In this document: in pieces, positions 59,990 to 64,000 of the stretch | How the letters are laid out: each line of letters begins with the position of its first letter | How positions within the stretch are numbered: the stretch's first letter is position 1 | Source: Prorocentrum cordatum | Lineage: Eukaryota > Sar > Dinophyceae > Prorocentrales > Prorocentraceae | Reading direction: 5' to 3' | Length of the DNA stretch: 64,000 nucleotides | Assembly (NCBI GenBank): GCA_963575745.1 | Contig: CAUYUJ010003880.1 | Location: 383,882-447,881, forward strand | Notes under the pieces: model-generated | What the model was told of the DNA's origin: nothing | Databases searched by the model: none | What the model saw: the letters and a program-made list of their open reading frames with translations, nothing else | Position numbers and translations under genes: made by a program

Positions 59990-60233
59990 TTCTCCTGACA
60001 GTCGAGCAGTGGCGACGCGTCCTGGCGTGCCTGTAGGCCTACCAAGGAACGTTCTGAGAACCTTTTGCGTTTTGCACGCAATGTTCTCAGTATATTTATG
60101 GTTGGGGCTGTCGTGCTTTAACTCATCGGGTGTATGTCCTAAGAACATTGTTTCTGTTATCTGGGTTCTAAGAACATCGCGTGATTGACCTATAGGAATG
60201 CCGGGACGGTCGGTCCCTGCTCAAGACAGGAGG
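59990..60233. mobile_element. TIR element G, copy 2 (complete)
   Basis: Left arm TCTCCTGACAGTCGAGCAG, GGCGTGCCTGTAGGCCTACC, GAACGTTCTGAGAACC; right arm GGTTCTAAGAACATCGCGTG, ACCTATAGGAATGCCGGGAC, CCCTGCTCAAGACAGGAGG. The arms are about 65 bp, imperfectly inverted. The centre is AT-rich (CAGTATATTTATGGTTGGGG). Confidence 0.65.
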
Positions 60234-60734
60234 GGTCCTACCAACCATTGCAAGGTTTGGTCGCAAGTGTGAGACCGATTGCGGTGGGCGACACGACTCC
60301 AGGGATCGGGCTTTTGCTTGGATTTCTCCGATCATCGCTCGCGATAGCGGGTCCATCATAAAGATGGCCGTGGAAAGGCCCGAGAGGGCCCCCCAGGGGG
60401 CCATGGATCCCGCGGGCTTTCTGGCATTTTCGCAAGTTCCCAGGAGCCTCCAAGACGATTTTGCTTCGGACGCTGTCGTACGTTCCCTCCGGGTCTTCGG
60501 ACGTTTCTGCCACCTCCTCGGGCGCTCTCTCGAAAGTTCCGCAGGCTTTGTGTGTCAGGTGCCTTTCGTGAGGGCACGGAGGCTCTCCAGCCTGGGGATG
60601 CGCTTCTCAGCAGCTGCGCCTCGTCGAGGGCACGGCGGGGGTGCCCGGATGGCCCCGAAACGGCGGCCGGGCGCGCTTGCTGCGGCGTTGTCGGTCTGCG
60701 GGGGGAGCTTTCCATAATTATGGTAGTTGTGCGT
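60234..60734. other. No gene supported
   Basis: GC-rich unique sequence. Frames of 91-121 codons on both strands, no features. Confidence 0.4.
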
Positions 60735-60905
60735 CAGAGGAGGACACGGTACCCATACCTCTACCCTTCCCTTGTTTGTCCCTTCTTGGGCCCCCTCGGC
60801 GGCCCTCGTCGCCACCGCTGGATTCGCCTCGGAATTCTGTTCAGATCGCATCCAGGGAGAGGTCCGGGGAGTAGCGGTATCGGTACATTTTGGTTTTCCC
60901 AGTGC
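60735..60905. mobile_element. TIR element E, copy 2
   Basis: CAGAGGAGGACACGGTACCC then ATACC; interior CTCGTCGCCACCGCTGGATT, GAGAGGTCCGGGGAGTAGCG; right end GCGGTATCGGTACATTTTGG then TTTTCCC. Confidence 0.6.
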
Positions 60906-61019
60906 GAGTCCGCGTGACCTTGGTCAGAGCAGGGCCATCTTGTCGAGGAGGAGCATGTGGAGGAAAATGGGTCCAGAAGGATGGGGGAGGAACAGAGTGG
61001 GCAAGGATGTCGAGGATGA

Positions 61020-61033
61020 TAATTCTGATGATG

Positions 61034-61101
<68 letters not shown>

Positions 61102-61250
61102 TCGGTGATGAGGATGGCGATGAGTGATGCTGATGATGATGACGATGCTGAAGATGATGATGATGCTGGTGATGGTGATGACGAGTGACGATGATGACGA
61201 TGAAGTGATGTTGCTGTTGATGCTGATGCTGCTGATGTTCATGCTGATCC
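61020..61250 (+). repeat. (GAT)n microsatellite
   Basis: About 25 pure GAT units (61030-61100), then interrupted GATGCTGATG and GATGACGATG blocks. Confidence 0.9.
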
Positions 61251-61384
61251 TATAGGCTTACGCCACATCCGCCGACCCCTATATAAGGTACTGCGCCTCC
61301 AGGACTGCATTTCACGAGGCTTGTCCGCAGCATGACACGGCGCTCGACATCGTTCCTGTTGCTTCGTTGCTGTTATCGTACCTG

Positions 61385-61960
61385 TTGGTGCTCTTTTGTG
61401 GCCTCTTGGTGGCATCTTGGCCTGTCTGCAGGCCATATCCGGCCGCCTCGAGGCATCTTGGGGCTTCCTGGGGGCTTCTTGGAGGCCTTTGAGGTTCTGT
61501 TGGTGGTCCCTCAGGGCCTCTTGGGCTGTTCTTGGGGCAGTCTGGGGGCGTCTTGGGGCCGAAGGCTAGAACAGGTGTCGTCTTGGGGCCGTCTGGGGGC
61601 CCTCTGAGCTGTCTTGGGGGCTTCGGGGACTGTTGTTGGACTCTCGTCGACCCTTCTTGGGGGCCCCTGTGGCCGTCTGGGGGCGATCTTGAAGGTTTTT
61701 TGCCCGTCTGGGACGTTGTGCAAACCGAATAGGAGAGCATGCGACAAATGCGTGTTTTTCGAAGGGCATGGGACGATTTTTGTTTCTTGGGGCCCTTTTG
61801 GGGCGCATGTTGGGGGCCTTTGGGGGCGTCTTGGCAGCTTCGGAGGCCGCCTGGAGGCCATCGTGGGCGTCCAGGGCCATATTTCGGCGAATCGTGGCCC
61901 CCTGGGACCGTCTGGGGAGCAATCTGGTGCCTTCATGGCCAGTTTTGGAACCCTCCGCTC
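61385..61960 (+). repeat. CTTGGGGCC degenerate array L, copy 8
   Basis: GGCATCTTGGGGCTTCCTGG, CTTGGGGCCGTCTGGGGGCC and similar. An AT-richer core at 61690-61785 has GTTGTGCAAACCG and ATGCGTGTTTTTCG. No gene. Confidence 0.65.
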
Positions 61961-62089
61961 CCCCGTGACGCGTTCGGTCCGGGGTCGCCCAGGGCCGGGG
62001 GGGGGTCAAATCTCCGGTTTGGGGTCCTTTGGGGGGGGTTATGGGGGGGGAACCATCTCACACGCCTAGAGACCCACAAGGGGTCGGCG
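61961..62089. other. G-rich spacer, no gene
   Basis: Runs of 8-10 G (62000-62010, 62030-62050) between unique blocks. Confidence 0.4.
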
Positions 62090-62416
62090 GATTATGGTGG
62101 TGATGGTGATACTGATGGTGCTGTGAATGATGGTTATAGTGATGACGAATGATGATGATGACGATGATGATGATGATGACGATGATGATGATGATGATGC
62201 TGCTGCTGCTGCTGATGATGAGGCTTATGATGATTATGATGATGATAGTAATGATCATTAGTATGATGGCAGTGATGGTGATGATGACGATGATGATGCT
62301 GATGATGATGTTGATGTTGACGATGATGCTGATAATGATGGTGACGCTGGTGCAGATGAATATGATGATGCTGCTGATGATGATGACGATGCTGATGCTG
62401 ATGCAGATGCGGATGC

Positions 62417-62467
<51 letters not shown>

Positions 62468-62580
62468 GGATGAGGATGAGGATGAGGATGATGAGGATGA
62501 TAATGCAGCTGATGCTGATGCTGAAGCTGATGATGATGTTGGTGGTGATTGTGATGGCGATGATGGCGAGGAGAAGGAGG
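62090..62580 (+). repeat. (GAT)n microsatellite complex
   Basis: GAT/GAC/GCT-based triplet and hexamer repeats, purest at 62415-62465. All frames are open. Confidence 0.9.
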
Positions 62581-62760
62581 ATGAGGAGGTGGAGCAGGAA
62601 GGGGAGAAGGAGGAGGAGGAGGAGGAGGAGGAGGAAGGAGAAGGAGCTGGATACGGGAGGTTCAGACTTGGAGGAGCAGTTGTGATGTCGGCGACGACGA
62701 CGACGACGACGAGGAGGAGGCGGAGGAGGAAGAGGAGGGACGCGGAGGTGAGCGAGTAGG
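62581..62760 (+). repeat. (GGA)n and (GAC)n tracts
   Basis: GGAGGAGG run at 62605-62640, GACGACGACG at 62690-62712, then GAGGAGGCGGAGG. Confidence 0.85.
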
Positions 62761-63112
62761 AGGATGCCGACGAGGCGGAGCGGGGGCAGCAAGAGGGGGC
62801 AGAGCATTGGGAGCAGGCGCCGCGTGGCCGAGGGGCGAGCGGGAGGACCCGGCAGAGCAGGAGGGCGGCCCTGCGGGGCGCGAGTCATTTGGGGGGGCGT
62901 CGAGGGGGGGGGAGGAACGAAGGGCCCCTTGTGTCCGCAGGCCCCTCCCTCGTCGCCCCCCCGCGAGCTCGCCCCCCCCAGCCCTGCCCGCCGAGGCGCC
63001 GGCACGGGCCGCTCCCTCCGACGCCGCCGGCGCCGCCGACGTCCCGTCCCCGGACGTGCCAGGCGCCGCTGCGGCGGCGGCCAGGGCCGTCGCCGCCGGC
63101 CAGCCCTGGCTG
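62761..63112. other. No gene supported
   Basis: GC-rich sequence. Frames of 78-227 codons on both strands translate as Arg/Gly/Ala/Pro-rich strings. No domain seen. Confidence 0.4.
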
Positions 63113-63263
63113 GGGGGCCACACGCGAAGCCTACCCCTACCCCCCACGATTTCTGAGGGGGGAGGGTGGGGTTCACTTCGTCTGGGAGCTCCCGAGCGAA
63201 GTGAACCCCACCCTTGCCTTCAGAAATCGTGGGGGGTAGGGGTAGGGTTCGCATGTGGCCCCC
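63113..63263. mobile_element. Near-perfect 150-bp hairpin element
   Basis: The left arm (GGGGGCCACACGCGAAG, CCTACCCCTACCCCCCACGA, TTTCTGA, AGGGTGGGGTTCACTTCG) is the inverse of the right arm (CGAAGTGAACCCCACCCTTG, TCAGAAATCGTGGGGGGTAG, GGGTAGGGTTCGCATGTGGC). The axis is the palindrome GGGAGCTCCC at 63184-63193. The arms are about 75 bp with only a few mismatches. Confidence 0.85.
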
Positions 63264-63308
63264 TACTGGCCGCCGGAGCTCAGGAGAGGAGATCGCGGGC
63301 CCGAGAGG

Positions 63309-63500
63309 TGGACACCAACACCAAAATCGGCGGCGTGCCCCCACCGAGGGAAGAGGATCCCGACCTCGGCGATGGCGGTAGTATTCTTGGCTTCCAAGGT
63401 GACCGACGTATTACCACCAACACCGAAGTCGAGGATCATCTTCCCCCTGTGGAGGCAGCCCCCTGTGTTGGTGTTGGTGCCAATTTCTAGGCCTCCCAGG
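63309..63500. mobile_element. TIR element D, copy 2 (uninterrupted)
   Basis: GGACACCAACACCAAAATCG then GCGGCGTGCCCCCACCGAGG on the left; CCCCCTGTGTTGGTGTTGGT then GCC on the right. The inner part (GAAGAGGATCCCGACCTCGG, TTCCAAGGTGACCGA) matches the copy at 30137 that is interrupted by element C. Confidence 0.65.
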
Positions 63501-63530
63501 AAAATGTACCCATACCCCCGCCCCCTTTAT

Positions 63531-63703
63531 GTCGGGGATGGACACAGCCCCCACTCAGACACGTCGATTCGTGAGTTGCCCGTGTTCGGTTCTCGAGTGG
63601 TCGCCGCGGCCGTCGTTTTCCAGGCTTGGGCCCGCCAGGTTGAGGCCCGAGGCCGTTTTCACGAAGCCACGTCTAAAGAAAGGGGTTTCTGTCCATCCCC
63701 GAC
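63531..63703. mobile_element. TIR element with GTCGGGGATGGACA termini
   Basis: GTCGGGGATGGACACAG at 63531 and CTGTCCATCCCCGAC ending at 63703 are inverted. Preceding AT on the left and following AT on the right extend the symmetry. The interior is GC-rich. One copy in the window. Confidence 0.55.
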
Positions 63704-63719
63704 ATTAGGCCTCCTAGGA

Positions 63720-63888
63720 TGAAGTCGGGCCTGTCCCTCTATCCCTCTATAGGAGGGAAATCCAAACAATAATCAACAAATCGTATGGGGACGTTTTTGT
63801 TGACTACTTGTTTGCATTTTGGAGTATTCTTCCAGTGCTTCCAATTTTTCGCCCAAAACCCCCCTGTAGGAGGACGTGCCCGACCTAA
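63720..63888. mobile_element. TTAAGTCGG-family TIR element, nested
   Basis: TGAAGTCGGGCCTGTCCC, TCTATAGGAGGGAAATCC, ATGGGGACG, then CCCAAAACCCCCCTGTAGGA and GGACGTGCCCGACCTAA. It is 169 bp with both ends present. The flanking 8-mers (TCCTAGGA and TGGTAGCG) do not match, so the target duplication has been lost or the left edge is altered. Confidence 0.7.
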
Positions 63889-63915
63889 TGGTAGCGGTAT
63901 CGGTACCTGTTGGTC

Positions 63916-64000
63916 GGCCCATGAACGGGCCAGGAGGTCCTCAAGGATGCGGCTTTGCAGAGTGAGGGAGGGTGGATCGATCTCTGGGAGGACGGGATGG
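63916..64000. other. Window end, nothing recognised
   Basis: GC-rich unique sequence, too short to interpret. Confidence 0.4.

Larger units (their letters stand above)
63506..63915. mobile_element. TIR element E, copy 3, interrupted twice (inferred)
   Basis: The left end AAAATGTACCCATACCCCCG (63509) and the right end GTAGCGGTATCGGTACCTGT (63891) match the termini of copies at 49120 and 60735. Nearly all the sequence between them is taken by two other inverted-end elements. Only the ends of E are left, so the call is an inference. Confidence 0.45.

Noticed and set aside
1-64000. Spliced-leader, tRNA, 5S or U-snRNA genes
   Set aside because: I looked for the dinoflagellate spliced-leader core, tRNA B-box-like GGTTCGA words with a matching acceptor stem, and snRNA hallmarks. 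The few GGTTCGA hits (3915, 53690) lie in unrelated sequence without a cloverleaf.

Overview
The window looks like repeat-rich, non-genic nuclear DNA from a large GC-rich eukaryotic genome, most probably a dinoflagellate. This is an inference. It rests on two decayed non-LTR retrotransposons whose domain order and residues resemble dinoflagellate elements as I know them, on GC-rich third codon positions in the few coding stretches, on very long trinucleotide tracts (GGA, GGT, ATG), and on many short terminal-inverted-repeat (TIR) elements. I see no operons, rRNA, tRNA, CRISPR array or spliced-leader gene. No intact single-copy host gene can be defended; the best host-like stretch is a 126-codon frame at 14901-15281.

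Layout. 0-9.1 kb: end of a small TIR element, a foldback element, a (GGA)n tract, then a roughly 7.2 kb non-LTR retrotransposon on the minus strand (LINE-A: coiled-coil/zinc-ribbon ORF1, APE-type endonuclease, reverse transcriptase, RNase H, Cys-rich tail). It is broken by stops and frameshifts and has (TCC)n at both ends. 9.1-20 kb: AT-richer spacer, minisatellites, degenerate CTTGGGGCC arrays, an orphan reading frame and direct repeats. 20-31 kb: purine tracts of up to 800 bp and several TIR elements, one nested inside another. 31-36 kb: a helicase-like remnant, an 89-bp satellite with an internal TG expansion, and purine tracts. 36.3-39.8 kb: a second, different decayed retrotransposon on the plus strand (LINE-B), followed by a broken frame with an internal 38-residue repeat. 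41-48 kb: CT-rich tracts, a 95-bp satellite in two blocks around a 25/28-bp minisatellite, and a 335-bp (GGT)n tract. 48-64 kb: the densest set of TIR elements, with nested insertions at the right end.

How the parts relate. Apart from the LINEs, most of the recognisable content is short (130-250 bp) non-coding elements with inverted termini. I count at least ten families, most with two or more copies in this window. Two copies of the TTAAGTCGGGC family carry perfect, different 8-bp target duplications (CCCTGGAC and TCGTAGAG), another family shows TAGTA, and another CTGA. No transposase frame is visible, so all of these would depend on enzymes encoded elsewhere. One family carries a microsatellite core between its inverted arms, which suggests a link between element spread and the abundance of trinucleotide tracts. 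All family groupings come from reading the sequence by eye, without alignment software or database searches.
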